Assembly: GCA_905478795.1 (NCBI GenBank)
Contig: CAJQJX010000017.1
Coordinates: 1-60,529 of the forward strand
Length of the DNA stretch: 60,529 nucleotides
DNA from: an uncultured Flavobacteriales bacterium
GTDB lineage: Bacteria; Bacteroidota; Bacteroidia; Flavobacteriales_D; Sanyastnellaceae
Direction of reading: 5' to 3'
Under the pieces are notes generated by a model. That model searched no databases. It saw only the letters and a list, made by a program, of their open reading frames with translations, and was not told the DNA's origin. The translations under genes were made by a program, and so were the position numbers. Shown here in pieces: positions 1-9,060 of this stretch (positions are counted from its first letter, which is position 1; each line of letters opens with the position of its first letter).

Positions 1-887
1 TGGGCATCGGCATCGCGAGCGCTCCCGAAGGCGTTCTGTGTGGTGGCGGAGAGGTCACCATCGAAGTGGCCCTGAGCAATTTTGGCACCACATCCCTGAC
101 TTCTGCCACCATCGGTTACACCGTGGATAACGGTGAAGAGCAAACGGTGAATTGGAACGGAAATCTGGACCAATACGAGAACGAAGTGATTGCTTTGCCT
201 GGCATCGCCGCTGCCGATGGCACGACGGAAGTGGAGGTCTATGTTCTTTCAGTCAACGGCCAGCAGGACGAGAATGCATTCAACGATGCGGCCTCGATTG
301 AATTTATTGCTTTTGCCGAAGAGACCTTTGACTTCTCGTTCGAATTGGTGCTGGACGAGTACGGCAGCGAGACCACCTGGGAGCTGCGCCGACTGGGCAA
401 TGTGGTATACTCTGGCGGCCCCTATGAAGACGACCAAGAGGGCCTGGTCATTACAATTCCAATGTGCCTAGAAGAAGGCTGCTACATCTTGCAAGTCGAC
501 GACAGTTATGGGGATGGTATGTGCTGCCAATTTGGAGAGGGGAGTTTCACCGTGTTTGACCCTGAAGGAGATGTGGTCTATACAGGAGGAGAGTTCAATG
601 ACTCAGACCTGGAACAATTCTGCACCAGTGCCATGTCCGTGAATGAGGCCACATCCACCGAGGTGCGCATTTGGCCAAACCCCGCCCACACGTCGGTGCA
701 ACTGGATGGCTTGCCCGAAGGCGCTGTGATTCAAGCTTTCGATGCGTTAGGCCGGTCCGTTTCGGCACCCTTCCGCTCCTTGGCAGGAAGGCAGACCCTT
801 GATGTCTCCCACCTGCCGCGCGGATGGGCAGTTTTCCGGATTACTTCTGAGGACACGACCACTGCCATTCGTTGTTTGCTCCGTTGA
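1..887 (+). CDS. C-terminal part of a T9SS-secreted protein (5' truncated)
   Basis: The frame is open from the first bases of the window (codons in phase with position 3) to TGA at 885-887, so the N-terminus and signal peptide lie outside. The visible part has an Ig-like/CARDB-type stretch (IGYTVDNGEEQTVNWNG, about 111-160), then a cysteine-bearing module with the DDSYGDGMCC motif (about 498-530) common in secreted Bacteroidota proteases and adhesins. From about 663 the chain reads VRIWPNPAHTSVQLDG and then a beta-rich stretch with DALGRSV, the hallmark of a type A T9SS C-terminal domain, which directs export across the outer membrane and is normally cleaved. The enzymatic part is not visible; a metalloprotease is possible but unproven. 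Confidence 0.85.
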   Translation, partial: GIGIASAPEGVLCGGGEVTIEVALSNFGTTSLTSATIGYTVDNGEEQTVNWNGNLDQYENEVIALPGIAAADGTTEVEVYVLSVNGQQDENAFNDAASIEFIAFAEETFDFSFELVLDEYGSETTWELRRLGNVVYSGGPYEDDQEGLVITIPMCLEEGCYILQVDDSYGDGMCCQFGEGSFTVFDPEGDVVYTGGEFNDSDLEQFCTSAMSVNEATSTEVRIWPNPAHTSVQLDGLPEGAVIQAFDALGRSVSAPFRSLAGRQTLDVSHLPRGWAVFRITSEDTTTAIRCLLR

Positions 888-893
888 TTGGTG

Positions 894-1310
894 ATGCGCC
901 TATCCCTCCTCCTTTTCTTGGCAGCCACTTATTCTGCCTGCTCCCCCAAAATCGCGGGGCTGAATCAGGGGGAGTCCAACACGGAGTCCATTTCTACTGA
1001 CGACGCTTCGGCGCCATTTACCATTGTGTCTTTGCGTGTGGAAGCAGACAGTTTGGTGGCTGAACTCCAGTATGGAGGAGGCTTCCGGACCCACGAATTC
1101 GCTTTGGTTTCCGGGGGTGCTGCCACCAAATCTTTACCGAGACAGCAGCCTCTGAACATCATTCATGATGCCCAAGGCGACATGGGCCGGGCCCTGATCA
1201 CCTCCCGACACGCGTTCGACCTGACCCCCTTTCGCGACCCCGCACGAGACATGGTGCGCCTGGCCGTAGAGGGCTGGCCTGAGCGAATCAACTACCCCTA
1301 CATTCGTTGA
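894..1310 (+). CDS. Small predicted lipoprotein of unknown function
   Basis: A 138-residue protein starting at ATG 894, six bases after the preceding stop (TTG 888 and GTG 891 are less likely starts). The N-terminus MRLSLLLFLAATYSAC is a short hydrophobic signal ending in a cysteine with Ser-Ala before it, so a lipoprotein signal is likely although Tyr at the -3 position is atypical. The rest (TIVSLRVEADSLVAELQYGGG, then GRALITSRHAFDL) looks like a small beta-sandwich of the kind seen at the C-terminus of NigD-like Bacteroidota lipoproteins, but I do not recognise the family firmly. It is one base upstream of the glycosyltransferase gene and probably co-transcribed with it. Confidence 0.7.
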   Translation: MRLSLLLFLAATYSACSPKIAGLNQGESNTESISTDDASAPFTIVSLRVEADSLVAELQYGGGFRTHEFALVSGGAATKSLPRQQPLNIIHDAQGDMGRALITSRHAFDLTPFRDPARDMVRLAVEGWPERINYPYIR

Positions 1311-1311
1311 G

Positions 1312-2556
1312 ATGGACGCCCTGTGGGACATCGGAGGCGCGGCGGTATGCGCCCTCCCGGCAGCCCTCAGAATCGCTTGGGACTTGCGTTGGCATCTAGC
1401 CGTGCAGCACCACCTTTCTTTTTCAAGCCCCCTTCTTTCGAAGCAAGAAACGCAGCCACCAGCCATCGAAGGGGGAACCGAAATTGGAGACGCGTCTTCT
1501 GATCCTTTAGGGGTGACCCTGATTCTATGCAGCCACAATGATCTGGCTGCACTGCAGTCAATTTGGTCCGATTGGCGTGGACAGCAGTTTCCAGAACATT
1601 GGCCCGTAGAGTGGTTGGTCGTGGACGACGGCTCCCAAGACGGCACCGCCGAATGGCTGGCTGCCTTGCAGTCCAACGACGCCGACCTCACTGTGGTACA
1701 CCACCCCAAATCGAAGCCAGGAAAGAAAGGCGCTCTTGCAGCTGGAATCCGGGCTGCACAGCACGGGCACCTCGTCATGACGGATGCGGACTGCAGGCCA
1801 CAACCTCATTGGGCGCGGACTATGATCGAATCGTTGACAGCCCCGTCTCATGCACCTCACCTTCCAGAAGCTGGTGGTGCATGCGACATCGCCATCGGGG
1901 TTTGTCTGCCGGATGGCGGGCCGTCCCTGCTCTCCTTTGACGCCCTGCGCGTGGCCTTCCAATACGCGGGTGAAGCAGCTTCAGGCCGCCCATACATGGC
2001 CGTGGGACGGAGTATCGCCTACCGCAAAACAGCATGGCAGCAGGTCGGAGGATTCCAAGGTCACGCCGACCTGGCCAGTGGTGACGATGACCTGTTTGTT
2101 CAGGACGCGGTTCAATCGGGACTGCACATCAGGCTGGTCCATACATCGGACGCATCGACTGCCATCCATGCCCTACCCGCCCACGATTGGAAAGATGGAT
2201 GGCACCGGAAACGGCGCCACCTGTCTACTTCAGGCCGCTACAGCAGGCGCGCCCGGCTTCAATTGGGCCTCGACGCCCTACTCGACCCTTTGATCATTGT
2301 AGCGGCACTAACGGCACCACTTGGCCTTTTGCACAAGTGTATTTGGATACCGACTGCAGCCATGGTCCTTGCCGCAGCCGTTCGTGCGATTACCTTGTCC
2401 ATGTTCTCGCAGGTGTGGGGCAAGGATGCATTTCCATGGTGGCAATGCATCCTATGGGGTCCCATTCGTTGGGTTCTTCTCGCCATCGCCACTGCACGGA
2501 ACGCTTTCACCTCATCGCCGACATGGACGCAGCGGGCACCGACAAGCAGGTCGTAA
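1312..2556 (+). CDS. Glycosyltransferase family 2, membrane-associated
   Basis: A 414-residue protein with the GT-A fold of family 2 glycosyltransferases: VTLILCSHND near residue 68, VVDDGSQDGT, the lysine-rich PGKKGALAAG, and the metal-binding TDADC at residues 157-161. Further on are SGDDDLF and HRKRRHLSTS, matching the acceptor-loop ED-type and QxxRW-like positions of processive or membrane GT2 enzymes. Two or three hydrophobic segments close the chain, so it is likely an inner-membrane enzyme with a cytosolic catalytic domain. Donor and acceptor cannot be read from sequence; cell-surface polysaccharide or glycolipid work is likely. Its 3' end overlaps the next start by 34 bases. Confidence 0.85.
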   Translation: MDALWDIGGAAVCALPAALRIAWDLRWHLAVQHHLSFSSPLLSKQETQPPAIEGGTEIGDASSDPLGVTLILCSHNDLAALQSIWSDWRGQQFPEHWPVEWLVVDDGSQDGTAEWLAALQSNDADLTVVHHPKSKPGKKGALAAGIRAAQHGHLVMTDADCRPQPHWARTMIESLTAPSHAPHLPEAGGACDIAIGVCLPDGGPSLLSFDALRVAFQYAGEAASGRPYMAVGRSIAYRKTAWQQVGGFQGHADLASGDDDLFVQDAVQSGLHIRLVHTSDASTAIHALPAHDWKDGWHRKRRHLSTSGRYSRRARLQLGLDALLDPLIIVAALTAPLGLLHKCIWIPTAAMVLAAAVRAITLSMFSQVWGKDAFPWWQCILWGPIRWVLLAIATARNAFTSSPTWTQRAPTSRS

Positions 2557-3155
2557 TCGACCACCTTTCCGACAAGGCCAAATACGACTTTGGCCTGATT
2601 ACCCGGGCTTTGGACAAGCACGATCAGGCTGCATTTGCAGAATTGATGGAGCGCTACCGGGAGCCGATTTACTACATGTTGTTGAAGATGGTCAACAGCC
2701 AGGACGATGCTGAGGACTTGATGATTGAGACTTTTGGCAAGGCGTTCAGAAGGCTCAAGCAGTACAGTCCCAAATTCGCTTTTTCCACATGGCTGTTCAA
2801 AATCGCCTCGAATGGAGCCATCGACTTCATACGCAAGAAGCGTATCAAGGCGCTAAGCCTTGACAAAGGCTTTACCGATTCCGAAGGTGACACCATGGAA
2901 ATTCAGGTGGCCGATGACGGACTCGACCCCGGTCAGACCCTCGAAAAACAGCAGCGTGTCGACCGCATGCGCGAGGTCGTAGCGCAGCTTAAGCCGCGCT
3001 ATCGTCGCTTGGTGGAATTGCGCTATTTCGAAGAATACAGTTACGACGAGATCGCGGCAGAACTCAATCTGCCCCTCGGTACAGTGAAGGCCCAATTGTT
3101 CCGAGCAAGAGACATCCTCGCCGGTGTGCTCGAAACGGACCGCGAGCAATTCTAA
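2523..3155 (+). CDS. RNA polymerase sigma-70 family factor (ECF-like)
   Basis: A 210-residue sigma factor. Region 2 is clear (AFAELMERYREPIYYML, then DDAEDLMIETFGKAFRRL and FSTWLFKIASNGAIDFIRKK), followed by a linker and region 4 (LKPRYRRLVELRYFEEYSYDEIAAEL with LPLGTVKAQLFRARDIL), the helix-turn-helix that reads the -35 side of promoters. ATG 2523 is chosen because the protein similarity begins soon after it; the frame is open further upstream but that part is antisense-like shadow over the glycosyltransferase gene. It overlaps the end of the glycosyltransferase and sits directly before rsmG. No anti-sigma gene is adjacent, so its control is unknown. Confidence 0.9.
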   Translation: MDAAGTDKQVVIDHLSDKAKYDFGLITRALDKHDQAAFAELMERYREPIYYMLLKMVNSQDDAEDLMIETFGKAFRRLKQYSPKFAFSTWLFKIASNGAIDFIRKKRIKALSLDKGFTDSEGDTMEIQVADDGLDPGQTLEKQQRVDRMREVVAQLKPRYRRLVELRYFEEYSYDEIAAELNLPLGTVKAQLFRARDILAGVLETDREQF

Positions 3156-3156
3156 C

Positions 3157-3846
3157 GTGGCCCCTACTGACCAAGACTTTCGCGACGTCGACACCCTCTT
3201 GACGGCGCTTTCAGTGGACTGTCACGACTTTGGGTCGCCGATTCCCACTTTTTCTGAAACCCAACGCCAACAGTTTGCCATGCTCGGCCCTCTGTTTCGT
3301 GAATGGAACGCCCAGATCAATGTGATTTCCCGCAAGGACATCGACGCGTTTTTCACCCGGCATGTCCTACACAGCCTGGCCATAGCACGCGTATTTCGCC
3401 CGGAACCCGGCGCGAGAATTCTAGATGTGGGCACGGGAGGCGGCTTCCCTGGATTGCCACTCGCCATTCTTTTTCCGCAAGCGCACTTTACCCTGTGCGA
3501 CTCCATCGGCAAAAAAATAAAGGTGGTCCATGCTGTTGCTGAAGCGCTGATCCTGGAAAATGTTGAAGGCACCTGGGCCAGGGCTGAAACGCTCACCGAC
3601 CGTCCTCCCTTTGACTTTGTGGTCAGCAGGGCGGTCACCCAAATGGCCCCTTTCCTGGATTGGGTGCGGCCTTTGATGGCAGAGCAACATCAACATGGTT
3701 TGCCCAACGGCGTGCTTTACCTGAAAGGAGGAGACTTGAGCACTGAATTGGCTCCTGTACGCGAACCTGTGGTACAGTGGTCCTTGTCTGATGTACTCCA
3801 AGACCCTTGGTTTGAGACCAAAAAACTGGTGCACGTGGCCCTTTAA
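3157..3846 (+). CDS. rsmG: 16S rRNA (guanine-N7) methyltransferase RsmG
   Basis: Methylates N7 of G527 in 16S rRNA using S-adenosylmethionine. The chain shows FREWNAQINVISRKD, FFTRHVLHSLA, the SAM-binding glycine loop ILDVGTGGGFPGLPLAI (about residues 89-105) and VVSRAVTQM, all RsmG landmarks. GTG 3157 directly follows the sigma-factor stop and gives 229 residues, near the usual 205-240; an in-frame GTG at 3124 inside the sigma gene would add 11 residues and cannot be excluded. A GC-rich hairpin follows the stop. Confidence 0.92.
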   Translation: MAPTDQDFRDVDTLLTALSVDCHDFGSPIPTFSETQRQQFAMLGPLFREWNAQINVISRKDIDAFFTRHVLHSLAIARVFRPEPGARILDVGTGGGFPGLPLAILFPQAHFTLCDSIGKKIKVVHAVAEALILENVEGTWARAETLTDRPPFDFVVSRAVTQMAPFLDWVRPLMAEQHQHGLPNGVLYLKGGDLSTELAPVREPVVQWSLSDVLQDPWFETKKLVHVAL

Positions 3847-3855
3847 AAAAGATGA

Positions 3856-3875
3856 AGGGGGCATTTCTGCCCCCT
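3856..3875 (+). terminator. Possible terminator hairpin after rsmG
   Basis: AGGGGGC-atttct-GCCCCCT forms a stem of seven pairs ten bases after the rsmG stop. No T-run follows, so termination strength is doubtful. Confidence 0.4.
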
Positions 3876-4057
3876 CCGAAACCTGCAAGGATATTGAAAC
3901 CGATGCCGCTTTTTTAAGGCCGCATCCAGTGTAAAGACGACACGATTTCCAATCGTTGCCTCCAGAAGCAAAAAAAATATTCCTTCATACACCGGCGCTT
4001 CGTCACATCCATGGACCTTTCTGCAGATACCGTGCATCCTGCGGTTATTTTAGCAGG

Positions 4058-4507
4058 GTGAATAAAGAGGACTCTCCGGCATCGGCTGCACCCGATGCGG
4101 AACAACTCAAAGCCTTGGGCCGCAACACAATTAGTGAGGCCTTGGGATTGGAATTGATTTCGGTGGAACACGGCACCGTGGTCGGCAAGATGCCTGTAGA
4201 TGCCAGGACCCATCAGCCGTACGGCTTGTTACACGGCGGTGCCAGCGTTGTACTGGCAGAAACATTGGGGTCGGTCGGCTCTCATTTTATCGCAGCGCCC
4301 AAAGGCAAAGCCGCCGTTGGAATTGAAGTCAATGCGAACCATCTCCGCGGGGTCAAATCCGGATGGGTCACCGGCACAGCGCGCCTCCATCACGAGGGCG
4401 GAAAGCTGCACGTTTGGCATATTGAAATTGAAGACGAGGGAGGAAGGGCCATCTGTACAAGCCGCCTCACTGTGATGTTGATTCCCGATCCCAAATCTGC
4501 TGGATGA
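4058..4507 (+). CDS. menI: Hotdog-fold thioesterase, probable DHNA-CoA hydrolase (MenI)
   Basis: A PaaI-type hotdog thioesterase: PYGLLHGGASVVLAETLGS carries the HGG and the catalytic-acid Glu of this family, and VGIEVNANHLR follows. In menaquinone synthesis such enzymes release 1,4-dihydroxy-2-naphthoate from its CoA ester after MenB. The assignment to MenI rests on position: it opens the men operon and its stop overlaps the menF start (ATGA at 4504-4507). The frame is open upstream to TTG 3956, but GTG 4058 gives 149 residues, the normal size for the family, and no similarity is expected before it. The bases 3876-4057 hold no other gene and presumably the operon promoter, though I see no good TAnnTTTG box there. 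Confidence 0.8.
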   Translation: MNKEDSPASAAPDAEQLKALGRNTISEALGLELISVEHGTVVGKMPVDARTHQPYGLLHGGASVVLAETLGSVGSHFIAAPKGKAAVGIEVNANHLRGVKSGWVTGTARLHHEGGKLHVWHIEIEDEGGRAICTSRLTVMLIPDPKSAG

Positions 4508-5523
4508 CGACCGAACGTCACATCCAAGACCCCGAGACCGAAGTGCTGTTTCACAGGCCGGGACACCTCCACTTGGAGCGCCTGGTGCCTGACGTAACGG
4601 GCAGCATGTGCTTTAGGCTGCATCCATGGGAGCGGGCAGAAGACCAAACCGAGATGGTCTTGCGCGGCCGTACCAAAACCGAAGAAGTCTTGGTGCGCGA
4701 TGCCCGACCTTCTGTCAAGAGCCGCGTCCGGCATATCGACGGAACAGACCAACACGACCACGCTGCATGGGTCAAAGCCGCCCAGCTCGCTATGGCTCAA
4801 GGCCCCCTGAAAAAGGTGGTGCTGTCAAGCCTTCTGAACGTCGAGGTGGAGGCACTGGACCCCAAAGACATTGTTCGGCGGTTGGCGCTGGCACATCCAG
4901 AATCTTTCAGCTGGGCGTTTTCTCACCCCTCCATCGGTACATGGTTCGGCTCATCGCCCGAACCGCTGATCAAAGGCCAATGGCCACATTTGCGCACCGC
5001 TTGTTTGGCAGGAACCCGCATGGCGCACATGGGGGCAGTATCGGACCCCTGGACCGAAAAAGAGCGCGAGGAGCAGGACCTGGTCACCGAAGGCGCCCTG
5101 CAAGCCCTGCATGAAGCCGGATGTCGCGGCATTCAGACCAGCGAGCGTCAGACGATACAATACGGCCCCATCGAACACCTGAGGACGTGGGTCGATTTTG
5201 AAGCCACTCGCCCCTTGGAAGAAGTGATTCGGGCACTCCACCCTACCCCCGCTGTAGGTGGCACACCTCGCCCAGACGCCCTTCAATTCATTGCCCATCA
5301 CGAAAGCCACGACAGGGCATACTATACAGGATGGGTGGGCATGGAAGAAGGTGACGAAGTGTCTTATTTCGTTAACCTGCGCTGTGCCCACTTGCGCGAT
5401 GGCATCATGACCGCATATGCGGGTGGCGGCATTACCGCTGCGTCCAACCCCGCTGCCGAATGGGCCGAAACGCGAAACAAACTCCGGTCCGTCTTGGACC
5501 CCATCGTCCACTGGGCACCATGA
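4504..5523 (+). CDS. menF: Isochorismate synthase MenF
   Basis: Converts chorismate to isochorismate, the entry step of the classical menaquinone pathway. The 339-residue chain has the chorismate-binding fold: LKKVVLSSLLNVEVE with the general-base lysine region, SFSWAFSHPSIGTWFGSSPE, LHPTPAVGGTPR, and the C-terminal block YFVNLRCAHL with AYAGGGITAASNP followed by EWAETRNKL. It is shorter than E. coli MenF, as is common in Bacteroidota. ATG 4504 overlaps the thioesterase stop, and its own stop overlaps menD in the same ATGA manner, implying translational coupling. Confidence 0.93.
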   Translation: MTTERHIQDPETEVLFHRPGHLHLERLVPDVTGSMCFRLHPWERAEDQTEMVLRGRTKTEEVLVRDARPSVKSRVRHIDGTDQHDHAAWVKAAQLAMAQGPLKKVVLSSLLNVEVEALDPKDIVRRLALAHPESFSWAFSHPSIGTWFGSSPEPLIKGQWPHLRTACLAGTRMAHMGAVSDPWTEKEREEQDLVTEGALQALHEAGCRGIQTSERQTIQYGPIEHLRTWVDFEATRPLEEVIRALHPTPAVGGTPRPDALQFIAHHESHDRAYYTGWVGMEEGDEVSYFVNLRCAHLRDGIMTAYAGGGITAASNPAAEWAETRNKLRSVLDPIVHWAP

Positions 5524-7238
5524 CCCCATCGGACTCCTCTGCGATGGCGTCGGCACGGGCGCTGGCCACCGGGCTTGCCAGAAGGGGTTTGGGTGCTGTC
5601 GTGGTCAGTCCAGGTTCGCGCAACGCTCCCCTCACCCAGGCCTTTGTAGGGTTGAACATGCAGGTGGTTGTGGCATTGGATGAGCGGTCAGCCGCGCACC
5701 ATGCTTTAGGAATGTCATTGGCGCTGCAACAACCTGTAGCGGTCTGCTGCACCAGCGGCACCGCAGCCCTTAACCATGGCCCTGCCCTTGCCGAAGCGCA
5801 CCGCGTTGGCTTGCCCTTGATCAGCTTAACGGCAGACCGACCCGCTGGAGCCCACAACACGTGGCAAAGCCAAACCCTTGTTCAAGATGACATCCACAGG
5901 GACCAGGTGAGCCAGTCCTTTGTTTGGGACCAGCCCACAGACGAATCAGGTCAGGACACGCTCAATGCCATGGCCCTCGCCTTGATCAAAGGCCCCATTC
6001 ACGTCAACTGCCCATTTGACGTTCCGCTTTATCCCAGCACCTCTGCATCTCAGACTGCTGCTCAACCGGAGGAACCCAACGCCAAAGCAGGGCTTCCCAC
6101 GGGCTCGTGGCGGCCTTCTCATCCTTCACCTCCTTGGTTTTTAAAACGGCTAGAGCAGGCCGTCTCGGCAGGCGAAAAAGTGCTGTTGCTTGGAGGAACC
6201 CAGCCCATGCCTTTGTCTGCAGAGGCACTTCAAACGTGGAGCCGCTTCGCGGTCATTGCAGGTGACACAACCAGCGGGCTCTTTTCACCCGACGTGCCGG
6301 CGATTTCGGCATGTGACCGGTGGCTCTCTGCCCGGGAGAACAGTGGACAGCCCCTCCAGCATATGGCGCCAGATGTTGTCATCACATTTGGAGCTCCTTT
6401 GGTGTCTCGGCGCTTGCGCGAAGCCCTTGCTGCATTGGACTTCGAACACTTCCACGTGGAGGTGTCTGGCGGCGCTCCCGCAGCCTTTTCACGCGCTCCC
6501 CAGCCCGTCCCGTGCGACATCTCCGAGGCCATAGAAGCCGGCGCCGCCGCCATTCAACCCCACCTCCACCCCGAGCGTAACCCGGAATTAGACGCCTGGC
6601 AACGGAACTGGTGGGATCAGGAAGCCGCTTTGCGCAAGGCTCACAATACCGCCGTGGATGCCGCACCTTGGAGCGACCTGAGGGCACACCGCTGCCTCCA
6701 CCGGGCCGCGCCCGAAGGTTGGGACCTCCACATGGCCAACTCAACACCGGTGCGCTATGGCCAGCTTTTTGAGTCCCACCATGTGGCGCACCCATGGTCT
6801 AACCGAGGCGTTGCCGGAATCGATGGCTGCACTTCAACCGCCGTAGGATCGTCCCTTGCAGGCCGTCCCACCACCCTCATCACAGGAGAACTGGGATTCT
6901 TGTATGACGCTAACGCCTTTCACGTACAGCCCCTCCCTGGCGCCTTGCGGATCGCTGTCATTCACAACGGCGGTGGCGGCATATTCAGATGGCTCGACGG
7001 ACCGTCCAAAACCGGCCTTTTGGAAAGTCATTTTGAGTGGAAGCACACGACGGAACTTGGACCACTCTGCGCATTGCACGGTCTTCAGCACGAGCGCGTC
7101 TGCGATGAAGCCGGACTCGAAAAGGCCCTAATCGATTGGTGGTCCCCTTCCCAAGCCCCCAAAGTTTTGGAAATCGTGACCCCTGGACCGGAAAGTGCTG
7201 CGACATATGCCCGCTACATGAAGGCCGTCTGCATTTAA
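5520..7238 (+). CDS. menD: SEPHCHC synthase MenD
   Basis: Thiamine-diphosphate enzyme that joins isochorismate and 2-oxoglutarate to give SEPHCHC. The 572-residue length is normal. Visible landmarks are [32 protein letters not shown] with the ThDP-activating glutamate, [20 protein letters not shown], and the C-terminal ThDP-binding part [16 protein letters not shown] with [15 protein letters not shown] 5520 overlaps the menF stop (ATGA); the frame is open 60 bases upstream but those codons overlap menF. There is no menH gene next to it. Confidence 0.95.
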   Translation: MTPSDSSAMASARALATGLARRGLGAVVVSPGSRNAPLTQAFVGLNMQVVVALDERSAAHHALGMSLALQQPVAVCCTSGTAALNHGPALAEAHRVGLPLISLTADRPAGAHNTWQSQTLVQDDIHRDQVSQSFVWDQPTDESGQDTLNAMALALIKGPIHVNCPFDVPLYPSTSASQTAAQPEEPNAKAGLPTGSWRPSHPSPPWFLKRLEQAVSAGEKVLLLGGTQPMPLSAEALQTWSRFAVIAGDTTSGLFSPDVPAISACDRWLSARENSGQPLQHMAPDVVITFGAPLVSRRLREALAALDFEHFHVEVSGGAPAAFSRAPQPVPCDISEAIEAGAAAIQPHLHPERNPELDAWQRNWWDQEAALRKAHNTAVDAAPWSDLRAHRCLHRAAPEGWDLHMANSTPVRYGQLFESHHVAHPWSNRGVAGIDGCTSTAVGSSLAGRPTTLITGELGFLYDANAFHVQPLPGALRIAVIHNGGGGIFRWLDGPSKTGLLESHFEWKHTTELGPLCALHGLQHERVCDEAGLEKALIDWWSPSQAPKVLEIVTPGPESAATYARYMKAVCI

Positions 7239-7318
7239 TTTGTGCCTGCGCTGGCCGATTGATGCTTCTGAGCAGAACATCAAAGGCCCCAGCGTTGTCA
7301 TTTTTCAAAGCGCAACAC

Positions 7319-8143
7319 ATGGCGAACGAGAGACAGTGGGAGCAAATTCAACCTTTCGAGGACATCCGATTTGAATTCTGCGAGGGCATTGCCCGGATTA
7401 CCATTGACCGACAGCAGGTCTACAATGCGTTTCGTCCGGAGACGAACATGGAGATGCTCGAAGCCATGGACATCGCCAGAGAGCGTCAGGACATTGGCGT
7501 CGTGGTGCTCACCGGTGCTGGAGACAAAGCTTTTTGTAGCGGAGGCGACCAAAACGTAAAGGGTTCAGGAGGCTACATTGGTGGGGATGGTGTTCCTCGC
7601 CTGAATGTGCTGGATTTGCACAAGAAAATCCGCTCTTTGCCCAAGCCTGTAATCGCAGCGGTCAATGGATATGCCATCGGCGGAGGTCATGTGCTTCACG
7701 TGGTCTGCGACCTGACCATCGCCTCAGAAAACGCCATTTTTGGACAAACCGGCCCCAAGGTTGGAAGCTTTGATGCTGGTTTTGGCTCGAGCTACCTCGC
7801 CCGCCATGTAGGCCAAAAGAAAGCCCGAGAAATCTGGTTCCTCTGCGAGCAATATTCAGCCAAAGAAGCCGAGGCCATGGGGCTTGTGAACACCGTGGTC
7901 CCCCTTGACAAGCTCGAGGAAACCTACGTCAAGTGGTGCAAGACCATCATGAAGCGCTCGCCACTGGCCCTGCGCATGATCAAGCGTGGCCTCAATGCAG
8001 AGCTGGATGGACAGGCTGGATTGATGGAGTTCGCCGGTGACGCTACCCTGATGTACTACCTGATGGAGGAAGCGCAAGAGGGCAAGAATGCCTTTCTAGA
8101 AAAGCGGGACCCCGACTTCCAGCGGTTTCCTAAGTTCCCTTGA
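7319..8143 (+). CDS. menB: 1,4-Dihydroxy-2-naphthoyl-CoA synthase MenB
   Basis: Crotonase-family enzyme that closes the second ring of menaquinone from succinylbenzoyl-CoA. Motifs: [44 protein letters not shown] (oxyanion hole) and [20 protein letters not shown], all characteristic of MenB rather than other crotonases. ATG 7319 gives 274 residues, the usual length; ATG 7263 and further upstream codons are open but would add an unmatched extension. The 80-base gap after menD is the largest spacing in the operon. The stop is six bases before menA. Confidence 0.95.
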   Translation: MANERQWEQIQPFEDIRFEFCEGIARITIDRQQVYNAFRPETNMEMLEAMDIARERQDIGVVVLTGAGDKAFCSGGDQNVKGSGGYIGGDGVPRLNVLDLHKKIRSLPKPVIAAVNGYAIGGGHVLHVVCDLTIASENAIFGQTGPKVGSFDAGFGSSYLARHVGQKKAREIWFLCEQYSAKEAEAMGLVNTVVPLDKLEETYVKWCKTIMKRSPLALRMIKRGLNAELDGQAGLMEFAGDATLMYYLMEEAQEGKNAFLEKRDPDFQRFPKFP

Positions 8144-8148
8144 GGAGC

Positions 8149-9060
8149 ATGCTCCGAGACTTTATCCAAGCCGCTCGACTGCGCACCCTGCCTTTGGCCA
8201 GTGCCTGTGTGCTCACGGGCGGGGCTTTGGCCGCATCGGCGGGCGTCCCAAAAGAACACTTCAGCCCGCTCTTCGCCGGCTGTCTTTTGACGGTTATTCT
8301 GCTGCAAGTGCTGGCCAATTTCGCCAACGACCTTGGCGACTTTGCCAATGGGGCCGACAAGGCAGAAGGCCATGAGCGCAGCGACCGTGCGGTCGCTTCC
8401 GGACGCATTTCCGCAAGTCAGATGAAACGCGCTGTGGTCACCACGGCTGTTCTGGCGTTGGCGGTCGGCGTTTCTACAGTTGTGTGGGCTGCGGGAGACC
8501 AACTCTTGGCGGTGTTGTTTTGGACCGCCACAGGACTGCTTTCTATCGGCGCTGCATATACCTATACGGCCGGCAGCCGCCCCTACGGATACAGCGGCTT
8601 GGGGGACATTAGTGTGCTGACCTTCTTTGGAATCGCAGGGGTTGCCGGAACCGCAGGCCTCATCACGGGCACCTTTGACGCCCTCTGGTTGCTTCCCGCT
8701 CTGAGCATCGGCCTGTTTAGTGTGGCGGTGCTCAATCTCAACAATTTAAGAGACCATGTATCCGATGCCGCCACGGGCAAAAACACCCTGGTCGTGCGCA
8801 TGGGTTTTGACCGCAGCAAGTACTACCATGCCATACTGATGGGCTGCGCATGGGGCGCCCTCCTTGCCTTTTGGGCATTGGACCCCGCCGGTCCTTGGCA
8901 TGGTAAGCTGTGGTACGGGTTGTTTGGTCTGGTCCATTTCCAGCACTTGGCGTTGGTCTTCCGAACCCAAGAACCGGCTGAACTTGACGGAGAGCTCAAG
9001 AAAATCGCATTGAGCACCTTCGCCATTTCCTTGTTTCTCTTTTTAAGCGCGACCGCATGA
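8149..9060 (+). CDS. menA: 1,4-Dihydroxy-2-naphthoate prenyltransferase MenA
   Basis: UbiA-family integral membrane enzyme that attaches the polyprenyl tail to DHNA. The 303-residue chain is strongly hydrophobic with about eight to nine membrane segments. The first aspartate-rich motif is NDLGDFANGADKAEGHERSD and the second is NNLRDHVSDAATGKNTL, binding the Mg-diphosphate of the prenyl donor. ATG 8149 is preceded by TGAGGAGC, one of the few purine-rich Shine-Dalgarno-like stretches in the window. Its stop overlaps menC as ATGA (9057-9060). Confidence 0.93.
   Translation: MLRDFIQAARLRTLPLASACVLTGGALAASAGVPKEHFSPLFAGCLLTVILLQVLANFANDLGDFANGADKAEGHERSDRAVASGRISASQMKRAVVTTAVLALAVGVSTVVWAAGDQLLAVLFWTATGLLSIGAAYTYTAGSRPYGYSGLGDISVLTFFGIAGVAGTAGLITGTFDALWLLPALSIGLFSVAVLNLNNLRDHVSDAATGKNTLVVRMGFDRSKYYHAILMGCAWGALLAFWALDPAGPWHGKLWYGLFGLVHFQHLALVFRTQEPAELDGELKKIALSTFAISLFLFLSATA

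Noticed and set aside
2187-2522. Longer N-terminus for the sigma factor
   Set aside because: These codons lie inside the glycosyltransferase gene in another frame and do not resemble sigma region 1.
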